Source of the DNA: Clostridium sp. Marseille-P299
Lineage (GTDB): Bacteria > Bacillota > Clostridia > Lachnospirales > Lachnospiraceae
Assembly: GCF_900078195.1 (NCBI RefSeq)
Contig: NZ_FJVE01000007.1
Location: 1,550,001-1,614,000, forward strand
Length of the DNA stretch: 64,000 nucleotides
Direction: 5' to 3'
Part shown: positions 36,390 to 45,852 of the stretch, in pieces
How positions within the stretch are numbered: position 1 is the stretch's first letter
Layout: each line of letters opens with the position of its first letter
Notes under the pieces: generated by a model
Databases searched by the model: none
What the model saw: only the letters and a program-made list of their open reading frames with translations
What the model was told of the DNA's origin: nothing
Position numbers and translations under genes: made by a program

Positions 36390-37365
36390 TAAATCGAAAG
36401 AACCTCTGTTAGAAATTAGAGATTTAAAAAAATATTACGAAGCGTCGAAAGACTTTTTATCACGTACAAAAACCTATGTTAAAGCGGTGGATGGAGTGAA
36501 TTTAGTAATAGAAAGAGGAGAAACTCTTGGTCTTGTTGGAGAATCAGGCTGTGGTAAGACTACGATTGGAAAACAAATAGTGGGACTTGAAACACCAACA
36601 GAAGGTGAAATATATTTTGGAGGAAAATGCATTTCAACTTCAAAGAAACTTGAGATTAAAAATGATAGAGACAAAATTCAGATGATATTTCAGGATCCAA
36701 TGTCTTCACTAAATCCAAGAAAACGTGTTTATGATATATTGTCAACACCTTTATTGATTCATAATAAGGCATCAAAAGGCGAATTAGAAAAAGAAGTGAA
36801 TCGTCTTTTAGATTTGGTTGGGCTTCCAAAGAATGCAGCCAGTAAATTTCCACACGAGTTTTCTGGCGGTCAACGTCAACGTATTGGAATTGCAAGAGCG
36901 ATTGCAGTGAAGCCTGAACTAATCGTTTGTGATGAGCCAGTTTCTGCGCTTGATGTTTCTGTTCAAGCTCAAATTTTAAATTTAATGAAGGATTTGCAAA
37001 GAGAATTACAAATATCTTATTTATTTATAGGACATGGCCTTGGTGCGGTGAAATATATTAGTGATCGGATTGCAGTTATGTATCTTGGTAAGATCGTTGA
37101 AATCGGTACCGCTGAAGAAATATTTGGCCATCCAAAACACCCGTATATTATGGCAATGAAAGATGCAACACCAATTCATGATCCAAGACAAAGAGGAAAA
37201 GAACGAATGGTGCTAACAGGAGAAGTTCCAAATGCTATTAATGTGCCAAGTGGTTGTAGATTTCATCCACGATGTCCATATGCGAAAGAAATTTGTAGTC
37301 AGCAAGTTCCAGAATTAATGGGTAACGAACATAAGTCAGCATGCTTTTTTGCAGATGAATTCTAA
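36376..37365 (+). CDS. oppF: peptide ABC transporter ATP-binding protein (OppF-like)
   Basis: The 329-aa ATPase has Walker A '[18 protein letters not shown]', signature '[16 protein letters not shown]', Walker B '[14 protein letters not shown]' and the C-terminal '[15 protein letters not shown]'. In the H-loop position it reads '[11 protein letters not shown]', with His retained. The start at 36376 follows AAGGAGG inside the end of oppD, so the two ATPases are translationally coupled. Confidence 0.93.
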   Translation: MQENNKSKEPLLEIRDLKKYYEASKDFLSRTKTYVKAVDGVNLVIERGETLGLVGESGCGKTTIGKQIVGLETPTEGEIYFGGKCISTSKKLEIKNDRDKIQMIFQDPMSSLNPRKRVYDILSTPLLIHNKASKGELEKEVNRLLDLVGLPKNAASKFPHEFSGGQRQRIGIARAIAVKPELIVCDEPVSALDVSVQAQILNLMKDLQRELQISYLFIGHGLGAVKYISDRIAVMYLGKIVEIGTAEEIFGHPKHPYIMAMKDATPIHDPRQRGKERMVLTGEVPNAINVPSGCRFHPRCPYAKEICSQQVPELMGNEHKSACFFADEF

Positions 37366-37380
37366 CGGAGGTGATTTCGA

Positions 37381-38328
37381 ATGAAATATATTTTAAAACG
37401 TTTAATGATTGCTATCCCAGTTCTGATTGGAATCACCATTGTTGACTTTCTATTAATGAATCTTGCGCCAGGTAATCCTCTTGACATGATGAGAAATCCA
37501 TTTGTTTCAGATACGGCACTAGAATTAAAGGAGCAAGCCCTTGGGTTAAATCAACCCTTATACATTCAATATTTTACATGGTTAAAAGAGTTACTACATG
37601 GTAATCTTGGGTATTCAGTGATTACTTATCAACCAGTAGCTAAGCTAATTGCAAGTCATATAGGCCCAACTTTATTATTAATGGGTGTGTCTTTATTCTT
37701 TGGTCTATTGATAGCAATACCAGTAGGAGTGATTAGTGCAACAAAACAGTATTCAAAGACTGATTACGCAGTAGTTTCTGCCTCCTTCCTTGGTATTTCA
37801 ATTCCAAGTTTCTTTTTAGCTATGCTATTTATTTACATTTTTACGGTCAAGCTGAAATGGCTGCCGTCTAGTGGAATGGTAACTTTAGGTGGAAAAGGGG
37901 ATTTTGTTGATATCCTAAAACATATCATACAACCAGCACTTGTGTTAACAATTGCTGTAGCAGGAAGAAATATACGTTATATACGTTCTAGTATGTTAGA
38001 AATACTAGATCAAGAATATCTTAGAACAGCAAAAGGTAAAGGTCTTAGAAACTTTTTGGTTGTTAATAAACATGCAATGAGAAATGCTTTGATTCCGATT
38101 GTAACTGTAATTGGTATGGAAATACCAGTCGTATTTGGCGGTGCTGTTGTTATTGAGCAAATATTTTCTTGGCCTGGAATTGGATTACTTACGATGAGTT
38201 CTATTATGAGTCGTGATTATCCTACCATTATGGGATTAAATTTGGTAGCTGCAATAATTGTATTGTTAGCTAATTTACTCACGGATATTGCTTATGGTCT
38301 CGTAAATCCAAGGATAAAATTAAAGTAA
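37381..38328 (+). CDS. oppB: peptide ABC transporter permease (OppB-like)
   Basis: The 315-aa membrane protein opens with 'YILKRLMIAIPVLIGITIVDF', has six predicted spans and the EAA loop in 'SSMLEILDQEYLRTAKGKGL'. It pairs with OppC to form the channel. A GGAGGTGA site lies just ahead of the ATG. Confidence 0.93.
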   Translation: MKYILKRLMIAIPVLIGITIVDFLLMNLAPGNPLDMMRNPFVSDTALELKEQALGLNQPLYIQYFTWLKELLHGNLGYSVITYQPVAKLIASHIGPTLLLMGVSLFFGLLIAIPVGVISATKQYSKTDYAVVSASFLGISIPSFFLAMLFIYIFTVKLKWLPSSGMVTLGGKGDFVDILKHIIQPALVLTIAVAGRNIRYIRSSMLEILDQEYLRTAKGKGLRNFLVVNKHAMRNALIPIVTVIGMEIPVVFGGAVVIEQIFSWPGIGLLTMSSIMSRDYPTIMGLNLVAAIIVLLANLLTDIAYGLVNPRIKLK

Positions 38329-38341
38329 GGAGGAGCATGCT

Positions 38342-39241
38342 ATGACATGGAATCGAATCAAGGCATTTGATGGAGTCCAGAATGTAAAAAAAGATAATAA
38401 CTACTTACTTTCTGTATTAAAGAAATTCACGAAACATAAACTAGCACTCGTCAGTGTGTTTGTATTATTATTTATTATATTATGTGCGGTGTTTGCACCA
38501 CTGATTGCTCCTTATCATCCGGATAGTATTGTTGGTTCATTTAGTGCACCACCAGATAAGAATCATTTACTAGGAACTGACCAGATTGGAAGAGATGTTC
38601 TTAGTCGTGTAATGTACGGTGCAAGAATCTCACTTTTAGTTGGACTTAGTTCTGTAGCAATTGGTTTAGCAATCGGCATTGTATTAGGATTAGTTTCAGG
38701 TTATTTTGGCGGTGTAATCGACATGATAATTATGCGTCTTACTGATATTGTTATGTCATTCCCATATATTATGCTTATTTTAGTAGTTGCAGGTATCGTA
38801 GGACCTGGATTATTAAATATTATATTAATTCTTGGTTTCCTAAATTGGCCAAGTGTTGCAAGATTAGTAAGAGGTAATGTGTTAGCAATTAAGGAGCTTG
38901 ATTATGTAAAAGCAAGCGTTGTACAAGGTTATAGTACAAGACGTACCTTATTTTCTGAAATATTACCGAACACCATTGCGCCAATTTTAATTTATGCAAG
39001 TTCAGGGATTGCTTGGGCAATTTTAGATGAAGCTGCTTTAAGCTTTTTGGGCTTTGGTGTTCAAGCACCAACAGCAAGCCTTGGTAATATGTTAAATGGA
39101 ACACAATCCCTTACAATTTTAACATCTAAGCCTTGGCTTTGGATACCACCAGGAATTGTGATAATTTTGATTGTATTATCCATTAATTTTATTGGAGATG
39201 CTTTAAGAGATGCATTTGATCCAAATAATAATGGGAAGTAA
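38342..39241 (+). CDS. oppC: peptide ABC transporter permease (OppC-like)
   Basis: The 299-aa permease has the OppC N-terminal segment ('FTKHKLALVSVFVLLFIILC'), the 'HLLGTDQIGRDVLSRVMYGA' motif typical of OppC/DppC and an EAA loop at 'VRGNVLAIKELDYVKASVVQ'. The gene ends the operon, 54 bp before the left end of an insertion sequence; no terminator is visible, so one may have been displaced by the insertion. Confidence 0.93.
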   Translation: MTWNRIKAFDGVQNVKKDNNYLLSVLKKFTKHKLALVSVFVLLFIILCAVFAPLIAPYHPDSIVGSFSAPPDKNHLLGTDQIGRDVLSRVMYGARISLLVGLSSVAIGLAIGIVLGLVSGYFGGVIDMIIMRLTDIVMSFPYIMLILVVAGIVGPGLLNIILILGFLNWPSVARLVRGNVLAIKELDYVKASVVQGYSTRRTLFSEILPNTIAPILIYASSGIAWAILDEAALSFLGFGVQAPTASLGNMLNGTQSLTILTSKPWLWIPPGIVIILIVLSINFIGDALRDAFDPNNNGK

Positions 39242-39401
39242 GGTTTTTTTTAAATATAGTATTGTACAATTTTATTTAAAGTGAATGAAGAATTTAAAAA
39301 CGGTAGATTCCAAATGTGATATGCTCCCTGTCAAGTAGACAGGCCAAATATCTAAAGTAATGCTCATAAATCAGTCATACGATTTTCGTATGGCTGATTT
39401 T

Positions 39402-40367
39402 TTATGCGCACCACTTTGATTTATATTTCTCAATTCTTTTATTCTTTGCAATCGGATATGTTGTTGGAGTTGCGGAAGCTAACGCTTCAGCCCTTACCTC
39501 AGCAGGTGTTTTACAATCATATCTGCTTTGAGGTCGCTCATCTCGATAGAATCGGATATAATCTTTGATTGCATGACGTAATGATAACTCATCTGTTATC
39601 TCGTACATTTGATACATTTCTGATTTAATGATTCCCCAAAAACCTTCCGTTGGTCCATTATCAATACAATGGCCAACTCTGGACATTGATTGAATCATTT
39701 CGCTATCTTGAAGTTTTCTCTGGAACACCTTATTTGTATACTGAAAGCCTCGGTCGCTATGAAAAATAGGCTTTGCAGTTGAATTAGCATCAATTGCTTT
39801 ATCAAAGGTTTTGAATACCAGTTGATTGTTGTTTCTGCCGCTTATAACAAATGCAACAGGATAACGATCATAGAGATCTATGATCGCACTAAGATATAGT
39901 TTCTTATTGGTTTCAGGAATCTTAAACTCCGTTACATCAGTAGCCCACTTTTGATTAGGCTCTGTTGCATAAAAGTCTCTTGCTAACTTATTTTCTGCTG
40001 TTTCTTCTGGCTTGGAAGAATTGTATTTTTTCTTCTTTTTACGAATAACAGAATGGATTCCAAGTTTTTTCATAATACGATGAATTTGTTTCCTTGAATA
40101 ATGAGTATGATTGAAATGATTGATCCAATCCGTCATTCTTCGGTACCCTAAGATATGAGAAAATCTTTCATCATACTCTTTGATTAATTCTGCGATTTCG
40201 ATATTAGTTTTTTCTTGTTCTGGTACAATTCTATGTTTCCATTTGTAGAACGCAGCTCTGGCGATTCCAAGCTGTGCACACATCCAGTTGACACTCCAAC
40301 CCTTGTTCGTATGGAAGTATTCAATAACAAGATACTTTGATTCATGGCGTTGCTTTCCGAGTCTCAC
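39402..40367 (-). CDS. IS3-family transposase OrfB (DDE integrase)
   Basis: The 321-aa frame has an N-terminal helical domain ('GIARAAFYKWKHR'), the HTH_21 segment ('LGYRRMTDWINHF', 'IHRIMKKLGI') and an rve catalytic core with the acidic triad in 'WATDVTEFKI', 'FHSDRGFQYT' and 'NGPTEGFWGIIKSE'. The listed first codon is GTG overlapping the orfA stop, but the frame is open upstream, so the active product is probably an OrfAB fusion made by frameshifting. Confidence 0.93.
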   Translation of the reverse strand: MRLGKQRHESKYLVIEYFHTNKGWSVNWMCAQLGIARAAFYKWKHRIVPEQEKTNIEIAELIKEYDERFSHILGYRRMTDWINHFNHTHYSRKQIHRIMKKLGIHSVIRKKKKKYNSSKPEETAENKLARDFYATEPNQKWATDVTEFKIPETNKKLYLSAIIDLYDRYPVAFVISGRNNNQLVFKTFDKAIDANSTAKPIFHSDRGFQYTNKVFQRKLQDSEMIQSMSRVGHCIDNGPTEGFWGIIKSEMYQMYEITDELSLRHAIKDYIRFYRDERPQSRYDCKTPAEVRAEALASATPTTYPIAKNKRIEKYKSKWCA

Positions 40368-41062
40368 ATCCCTTCGAATTCTTTCACTTTTTTTAACAGT
40401 TCTACCACCATATCTTTTTCTTCAAGCTGACGCTTTAGCCGAAGATTCTCTCTTCGTAATCGTTCTAATTCATCAACTTCATCATCTGTCTTATGTCGAC
40501 CACGTTTGTCAGTAAGACCTTCTTCACCTGTGGCATCATATTTTTTCACCCAGGAATACACCTGACTGTAAGAAACATCGTAAAGTGCTGCTGTGTCCTT
40601 ATAATCACGATTGTGTTCAATGCAGTATGTAACGATTTCTTTGCGTTCCTGAATAGTTGTTTTTCGCCTTGCCTCTGCCATATAGACCTCCCGTTTCGGA
40701 TCGTAATCCTTAAGTTCTCTATTGGCATTATACTTCATAATCCACTGTTTTAGTGTCGAATCAGACAAAATATTATATTTAGCTGCAAGTTCTTCTAAAG
40801 ATCCTTCTCCACGCAGATATCGTTCGACCATTTCAGTTTTAAACTCTTTTGTATAAGCTTTATTCCCTATTGGATTTTGAAACACCTCAATACCTGAATA
40901 GTTATAAAAATGTAACCATTTATGAACAGAACAATTCCTTTTCTTTTCGTTAAAAGGAATATCATATTTTGCACAAATTTCTCGCATTGATAAATTTCCA
41001 GATAAATAATCTTCACAAGCACTCGCTTTAGTTTCAGGGGAGTATTTAGCTTTTCTGGACAT
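40364..41062 (-). CDS. IS3-family OrfA (DNA-binding helix-turn-helix protein)
   Basis: The 232-aa protein contains three helix-turn-helix-like repeats ('SMREICAKYDIPF', 'SLEELAAKYNILS', 'DYKDTAALYDVSYSQVYSW') and a C-terminal leucine-zipper-like segment ('DELERLRRENLRLKRQLEEK'), which is longer than the usual 90-170 residues. It binds the element ends. A slippery run sits eight codons before its stop. Confidence 0.9.
   Translation of the reverse strand: MSRKAKYSPETKASACEDYLSGNLSMREICAKYDIPFNEKKRNCSVHKWLHFYNYSGIEVFQNPIGNKAYTKEFKTEMVERYLRGEGSLEELAAKYNILSDSTLKQWIMKYNANRELKDYDPKREVYMAEARRKTTIQERKEIVTYCIEHNRDYKDTAALYDVSYSQVYSWVKKYDATGEEGLTDKRGRHKTDDEVDELERLRRENLRLKRQLEEKDMVVELLKKVKEFEGM
40388..40394 (-). 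promoter_or_regulatory. -1 programmed frameshift site A_AAA_AAA_G in the IS
   Basis: Seven A residues on the - strand lie in phase as A-AAA-AAA-G within orfA. A -1 slip there enters the orfB frame, which is open from this point to its listed GTG start, giving the OrfAB transposase. Confidence 0.8.
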
Positions 41063-41296
41063 GAAAAATCCTCCTTAAGTAGATTTTGGTTATTTACCTT
41101 GTCTACTTAAGGAGGATCATATCAATGGAGTCTACCGTTTTTTTGAAACATACATCTTTGTAAGTAAATTATACTTACGAGAGATAAATAAAGCATCGTT
41201 TAATATAAATCTTATTAAGAAAAATATATATTTAATTTAATATTGATTTTAATAAAATTAAATGTTATATTTAATATTGTTAAAGGAGGAATCACT

Positions 41297-41602
41297 ATGG
41301 CAATAGAAGTTGTACCAGAATGGATGGCGAATCTTGACGATGAAGATGTAGCATTTATCAAAAAGTTTCTTTTAGCATCTGGATCCCTTAAGGAAATTGC
41401 AAATCAATATGGAGTAACCTACCCAACGGTAAGACTTAGACTGGATAAGTTAATACAAAAAATTCAGATAAGCGAAGAGAATGCCAATGAGCCATATATT
41501 GCCCTGATAAAGAGGCTAGCGGTGAATGATAAGGTAGATTTTGATACCGCTAAAATATTGATTGCAGAATATAAAAAATCAAAAAGGAGCATAGATAAAT
41601 GA
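41297..41602 (+). CDS. DUF2089 family protein, putative DNA-binding regulator
   Basis: The 101-aa protein has a helix-turn-helix-like centre ('SLKEIANQYGVTYPTVRLRLDKL') and the compact layout of DUF2089 proteins, but no zinc-ribbon N-terminus. It starts after AAAGGAGG (41281-41288). Its stop overlaps the ATG of the next gene (ATGA), so the two are translationally coupled, suggesting that it regulates or acts with that membrane protein. Confidence 0.8.
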   Translation: MAIEVVPEWMANLDDEDVAFIKKFLLASGSLKEIANQYGVTYPTVRLRLDKLIQKIQISEENANEPYIALIKRLAVNDKVDFDTAKILIAEYKKSKRSIDK

Positions 41603-42039
41603 GAAACGTATTTATTTTTATGATAGTACTGTTACTGTTTATAATAGGTTTGGTAGTACTACAAATTAATCTTTCGAAAAAAAGAAACAAGTGGTTGGGA
41701 TTAGTAATACCTTTCATTTGCTTTTTATTTTCAATTCTGACGATAAGTAATATGTATCTATTCTCGACTGTAAAAACGGTAACAGTAACCGAAACTACGT
41801 CAATAACCGAAACTACGTCGACAAACGAATCTATGGAGAATGGTACTGTAATAGAGTCAGAGGCTATAGTACCACAGCAGTTAAAACCGAGTGTTGGTGA
41901 GATGTTATTAAGTGTAGTTCCAGTATTTATTATTACAAACATTCCTACAATCATTTTTATTACTATTTATTTCTCTTGTCGTGAGAAGTTAAAAAATAAT
42001 AAGGAATTAGAAAAAATGAATATACAGGATTTGGATTAA
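41599..42039 (+). CDS. hypothetical membrane protein with Thr-rich repeat loop
   Basis: The 146-aa protein has three membrane spans (about residues 4-24, 33-55 and 104-126). The loop between the second and third is made of an 18-bp in-frame repeat encoding TVTETT-SITETT-STNESM. I do not recognise the family. Coupling to the DUF2089 gene is typical of small regulator/membrane-protein modules in Clostridia. Confidence 0.75.
   Translation: MRNVFIFMIVLLLFIIGLVVLQINLSKKRNKWLGLVIPFICFLFSILTISNMYLFSTVKTVTVTETTSITETTSTNESMENGTVIESEAIVPQQLKPSVGEMLLSVVPVFIITNIPTIIFITIYFSCREKLKNNKELEKMNIQDLD
41782..41835 (+). repeat. 18-bp in-frame tandem repeat
   Basis: Three 18-bp units start at 41782, 41800 and 41818; the first two share ACCGAAACTACG exactly. 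They encode a Thr/Ser/Glu-rich loop of the membrane protein. Confidence 0.85.
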
Positions 42040-42105
42040 GGTTGAATTTAAAAAAGTAATTAATGTAATGATAATTAAGATAGAAGCTATAATAAATTTT
42101 TTTAT

Positions 42106-42147
42106 AAAATCACAACATATGATATAAAAATATGTTGTGATTTTTTT
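42106..42147 (+). terminator. intrinsic terminator
   Basis: AAAATCACAACATA (42106-42119) pairs perfectly with TATGTTGTGATTTT (42131-42144), with a T run to 42147. The following 250 bp to the AraC gene show no further feature I can support. Confidence 0.9.
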
Positions 42148-42397
42148 GGTCATAAAGACACAAGATGTAGACAAATATACTACAATTTAAGGACATAAAA
42201 AAATGATTTGTAATTTTGTTAATGGCTCAATATGCTGATTTTAACAGCTTTTATAAGCATATCTAAATTAATTACGTTGTTTCATAAAGATGAGAACGTT
42301 AAATTTTATGGACAAAATTACATTTATTAATTCTACTATCTATAGTACAATACCAATATCGATTAAGTTTTTTATTAGAGCAATTAGGAGAAAAGAT

Positions 42398-43192
42398 ATG
42401 GTACCATTTTATCAAATCCAGAAAAAAGATTTGACATTACAACATAATTTTCGGGAGCTTAAATATCCTTCCCATATGCATAAAGAGATTGAAATTATCT
42501 ATATGCGGGAAGGAAGGCAGAAAATACATATAAACAATCAAGAGTACGTACTTAACAAAGGAGAGGCAGCGATTATCTTTCCAGAACAACTTCATGATTA
42601 TCATCGTGAAACAAATAATGCCACAGAAGAAATTATTATTTTATGTTCACCTGAATTTTATCGTAATTTTTTCCCTGATTTGTCAGATAAAATCCCACTT
42701 AATCCAATTCTTAGCCAAAGCATAATTCATCCAGACGCTGTATATGCATTAGAACATATACAAATAGAAGATTCTTTTATAGCTCAACTTGCAGCAACGA
42801 TTATGATAATAACTCGGTTCTTGGAGAATATTGAACTAAAGGAAATTCAAAAAATATATGTAAAGGATATTAGCTATAGAGTGATGGAATATATTAGGGA
42901 AAATTATAAGTGTGATTTGAGCTTAGAGTCTATTGCGAAAGAATTTTGTGTAAATAAGAATTATATCTCACATATATTTTCAAAAAAGCTAGGGATAAAT
43001 TTTAGAAAATATTTAGGACATCTACGTGTAGAGCATGCTGCAAATCTACTTCGTACTACTGATGATAAAGTAGCGATTATCGCTAAAAATTCAGGGTTTG
43101 ATAGTCAAAGGACATTTAATCGTATTTTTTATGAGATTTTCGGTGTTACGCCAATGGACTATCGTAAGAATGTAACTAGTGATAAGGATTAA
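42398..43192 (+). CDS. AraC-family transcriptional regulator
   Basis: The 264-aa regulator has an N-terminal cupin sugar-sensing domain ('HMHKEIEIIYMREGRQKIHI', 'EAAIIFPEQLHDYH') and a C-terminal pair of HTH motifs ('LSLESIAKEFCVNKNYISHIF', 'VAIIAKNSGFDSQRTFNRIF', 'GVTPMDYRK'). The start is placed at 42398 because AGGAG (42386-42390) precedes it; the upstream extension to 42290 is unlike the family. It lies 42 bp before the GH3 glycosidase on the same strand and probably activates it in response to a plant-derived sugar. Confidence 0.88.
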   Translation: MVPFYQIQKKDLTLQHNFRELKYPSHMHKEIEIIYMREGRQKIHINNQEYVLNKGEAAIIFPEQLHDYHRETNNATEEIIILCSPEFYRNFFPDLSDKIPLNPILSQSIIHPDAVYALEHIQIEDSFIAQLAATIMIITRFLENIELKEIQKIYVKDISYRVMEYIRENYKCDLSLESIAKEFCVNKNYISHIFSKKLGINFRKYLGHLRVEHAANLLRTTDDKVAIIAKNSGFDSQRTFNRIFYEIFGVTPMDYRKNVTSDKD

Positions 43193-43234
43193 CATGTGAA
43201 ATTTAAATAGGTCTGTATACGGTTGGAGGATTTT

Positions 43235-45382
43235 ATGTTAAATAAAGAAAAAGTAAATGAATATAAAAACCGAGCAAAAGAATTAGTAGGACAAATGACA
43301 CTTGAGGAAAAGGTTTTTCAAATGCTACATACTGCACCAAGTATCGATAGACTTAATGTGAAAGCATACAATTGGTGGAATGAAGGATTACATGGTGTAG
43401 CCAGAGCAGGAATTGCAACGGTATTTCCACAAGCGATTGGCTTAGCGGCAACCTTTGATGAGGAGTTGATGGAAGCGATTGGAGATGGAATTGCAACAGA
43501 AGGGCGAGCAAAATTTAATATGCAACAAGAATTTGGAGATACCGATATCTACAAAGGGCTTACTTTTTGGGCTCCGAATGTCAATATTTTTAGGGATCCG
43601 CGTTGGGGCAGAGGTCATGAAACATATGGCGAAGATCCGTATTTAACTTCACGGTTAGGAGTTCGATTTGTAGAAGGCTTACAAGGTCATGATGAGAATT
43701 ATTTAAAAGCAGCAGCGTGTGCAAAACATTTTGCAGTGCATTCTGGACCTGAAGATTTAAGACATAGTTTTGATGCTAATGTTTCTGAAAAAGATTTATA
43801 TGAAACATATCTTCCTGCATTTAAAGCACTTGTGAAAGAAGCAAACGTAGAGTCTGTTATGGGAGCGTATAACAGAACAAATGGAGAGCCGTGCTGTGGA
43901 AGTAAGACGTTGTTAAAAGATATCCTTAGAGACTCTTGGGGATTTGACGGCCATGTAGTATCCGATTGTTGGGCAATTAAGGATTTTCATGAAAATCATC
44001 ATGTAACCAATGGACCGGTAGAATCGGTTGCACTTGCTGTAGAAAACGGATGTGATTTAAACTGTGGAAATTTATTCATATATCTATTAGAAGCAGTGAA
44101 AGAAGGAAAACTTAAGGAAGAACAAATAGATACAGCAGTAACTAGATTGTTTATAACTAGAATGAAGCTTGGGTTATTTGAGGAAAGTGGTAAAGTTCCA
44201 TATGACAGCATTCCGTACGAGGTTGTTGATTCAAGGGAAATGAAAGAATTCAATCTTTCTGTTGCTAAAAAAAGTCTCGTGCTACTAAAGAATAAAGACA
44301 ATCTACTACCTCTTGATAAAACTAAAATTAAGACCATTGGTATCATTGGTCCAAATGCGAATAATAGAAAAGCCCTTGAAGGAAATTACGAAGGTACGGC
44401 TTCTCGTTATGTAACAGTATTAGAAGGTTTTCAAGATTATTTAGTTGATGAGGTAAGAGTGTTTGCTTCAGAAGGTTGTCATTTATATAAAAATCGTTTA
44501 AGAGGACGTGGAACTGAGAATGATCGTCTTTCTGAGGTAAAAGCTGTTTGTAGCAAAAGTGATGTTATTATTGCGTGTATGGGGCTTGATGCTGGCTTAG
44601 AAGGTGAGCAAGGGGACCGAGGAAACGAATTTGCCAGTGGTGATAAGCCTAATTTAAATCTTCCAGGTGTGCAAGGGGATGTACTTAAGACACTCTATGA
44701 AAGCGGAAAACCAGTAATTTTAATTTTACTCTCAGGTAGTGCCTTAGCGATAAATTGGGAAGAGGAACACATTCCTGCGATAATACAAGGTTGGTATCCT
44801 GGTGCGCAAGGGGGAAGAGCAATAGCGGAATTGGTATTTGGCGAATGTGTACCTGAAGGAAAGCTCCCAATTACTTTTTATCGTTCTACAGAAGAGTTAC
44901 CAGAGTTTACAGATTATTCAATGAAGAATAGAACCTATCGTTTTATGAAGAATGAAGCTTTGTATCCGTTTGGCTATGGTTTATCTTATACAGATTTTAC
45001 GTTTTCAAATCTTACTTGCAACAGTACAGAGATTACTAGTGAAGGAATCAATGTTTCTGTAAAGGTTAAAAATGATGGTAAGTTTGCAGGAAGAGAGACA
45101 ATTCAAGTTTATATTAAAGCAAAGGATTTGGATTCTCCCAATGCGCAGTTAAAAGCATTTCAAAAGGTTGAATTAAACCCTAATGAAGAGAAAACTATTA
45201 CATTACATCTCCCTATAGAAGCTTTCTCTCTATTTGATGAAAATGGAAAACAAAAGGTGTGGAATGGAAGCTATATTATATATGTTGGAGGTTCCCAACC
45301 AGATCAAAGAAGTATAGAGTTAACTGGGAAAAAACCACTAGAAGTAGAAGTTATATCGAATCGTATAATTGAGATAGAATAA
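43235..45382 (+). CDS. glycoside hydrolase family 3 (beta-glucosidase/beta-xylosidase)
   Basis: The 715-aa enzyme removes terminal beta-linked sugars with retention. The catalytic nucleophile is Asp244 in 'GFDGHVVSDCWAIKDF'. The N-terminal TIM barrel ('GLHGVARAGIATVFPQAIGL', 'RWGRGHETYGEDP'), the alpha/beta sandwich ('GLDAGLEGEQGDR', 'PGAQGG') and a C-terminal fibronectin-III-like domain ('GRETIQVYIKA') are complete. There is no signal peptide, so it acts on imported oligosaccharides. The order of motifs fits short beta-xylosidases, but the sugar is not decided by sequence. The start follows GGAGG at 43225-43230. Confidence 0.92.
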   Translation: MLNKEKVNEYKNRAKELVGQMTLEEKVFQMLHTAPSIDRLNVKAYNWWNEGLHGVARAGIATVFPQAIGLAATFDEELMEAIGDGIATEGRAKFNMQQEFGDTDIYKGLTFWAPNVNIFRDPRWGRGHETYGEDPYLTSRLGVRFVEGLQGHDENYLKAAACAKHFAVHSGPEDLRHSFDANVSEKDLYETYLPAFKALVKEANVESVMGAYNRTNGEPCCGSKTLLKDILRDSWGFDGHVVSDCWAIKDFHENHHVTNGPVESVALAVENGCDLNCGNLFIYLLEAVKEGKLKEEQIDTAVTRLFITRMKLGLFEESGKVPYDSIPYEVVDSREMKEFNLSVAKKSLVLLKNKDNLLPLDKTKIKTIGIIGPNANNRKALEGNYEGTASRYVTVLEGFQDYLVDEVRVFASEGCHLYKNRLRGRGTENDRLSEVKAVCSKSDVIIACMGLDAGLEGEQGDRGNEFASGDKPNLNLPGVQGDVLKTLYESGKPVILILLSGSALAINWEEEHIPAIIQGWYPGAQGGRAIAELVFGECVPEGKLPITFYRSTEELPEFTDYSMKNRTYRFMKNEALYPFGYGLSYTDFTFSNLTCNSTEITSEGINVSVKVKNDGKFAGRETIQVYIKAKDLDSPNAQLKAFQKVELNPNEEKTITLHLPIEAFSLFDENGKQKVWNGSYIIYVGGSQPDQRSIELTGKKPLEVEVISNRIIEIE

Positions 45383-45435
45383 AGCACCTAGTTGACAAGT
45401 ATAAAATAAATAGTAGAAGATAAGTAATAAAAATG

Positions 45436-45471
45436 TTCTAAGTCATTATTTTAATGGCTTAGAATTTTTTT
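45436..45471 (+). terminator. intrinsic terminator after the GH3 gene
   Basis: TTCTAAGTCATT (45436-45447) pairs with AATGGCTTAGAA (45453-45464), one mismatch, followed by seven T residues. The rest of the 470-bp gap holds only the promoter at 45730 and AT-rich sequence. Confidence 0.88.
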
Positions 45472-45729
45472 GTAGTGACATATATAGAAATGTGAGAGGA
45501 ACATCATTAGAAATATGTAAAATGATTGGTATAGAGAATGCTTGTATCGTTGTTTATATTAATATGCCTATTAAGCATAGAGGGTTATTTGGTATAAGCA
45601 TTTGTTATTATTATGTGATGATGATAAAATTATTTTAGTAATAGCAAAAGAGAATAAACAGAAGAAAATGAAGCAGAAACACCGAAGATGTAACTCATGT
45701 AGAGGATACAAAAAAAAATAAAAAAGTGC

Positions 45730-45760
45730 TTGCCTTGAAGTTAGGTCAAGGGTGTAAAGT
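45730..45760 (+). promoter_or_regulatory. 19-bp-spacer promoter with dyad, MerR-family type (adh 1)
   Basis: TTGCCT (45730-45735) and TAAAGT (45755-45760) are 19 bp apart, too far for unaided sigma-A polymerase. Inside the spacer region is the perfect inverted repeat CCTTGA-N7-TCAAGG (45733-45751). This is the architecture of MerR-regulated promoters. Confidence 0.65.
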
Positions 45761-45852
45761 GTCTATGTACATAAAGATTTTATAAAGGAAAAATAACAGG
45801 AGGCATTTTATCGTATCAAAAAATAAATATTATTCAGAAAGAAGGAAAAATT

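Larger units (their letters stand above)
39296..41142 (-). mobile_element. complete IS3-family insertion sequence
   Basis: The element is about 1.85 kb and is bounded by imperfect inverted repeats: left AAAAACGGTAGATTCCA (39296-39312) and right TGGAGTCTACCGTTTTT (41126-41142), with further subterminal similarity (AAGTAGACA on both sides). It carries two overlapping reading frames in the -1 relation expected of the family. I could not define a target duplication because the flanks are T/A runs. Both frames are intact, so it may be active. Confidence 0.9.

Noticed and set aside
40288..40753. + strand open frames inside the insertion sequence
   Set aside because: They mirror the intact transposase frames on the - strand and show no protein family features.
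45481..45729. Possible small genes between the GH3 gene and adh 1
   Set aside because: Short frames here have no ribosome binding sites, are interrupted and show no recognisable motif.
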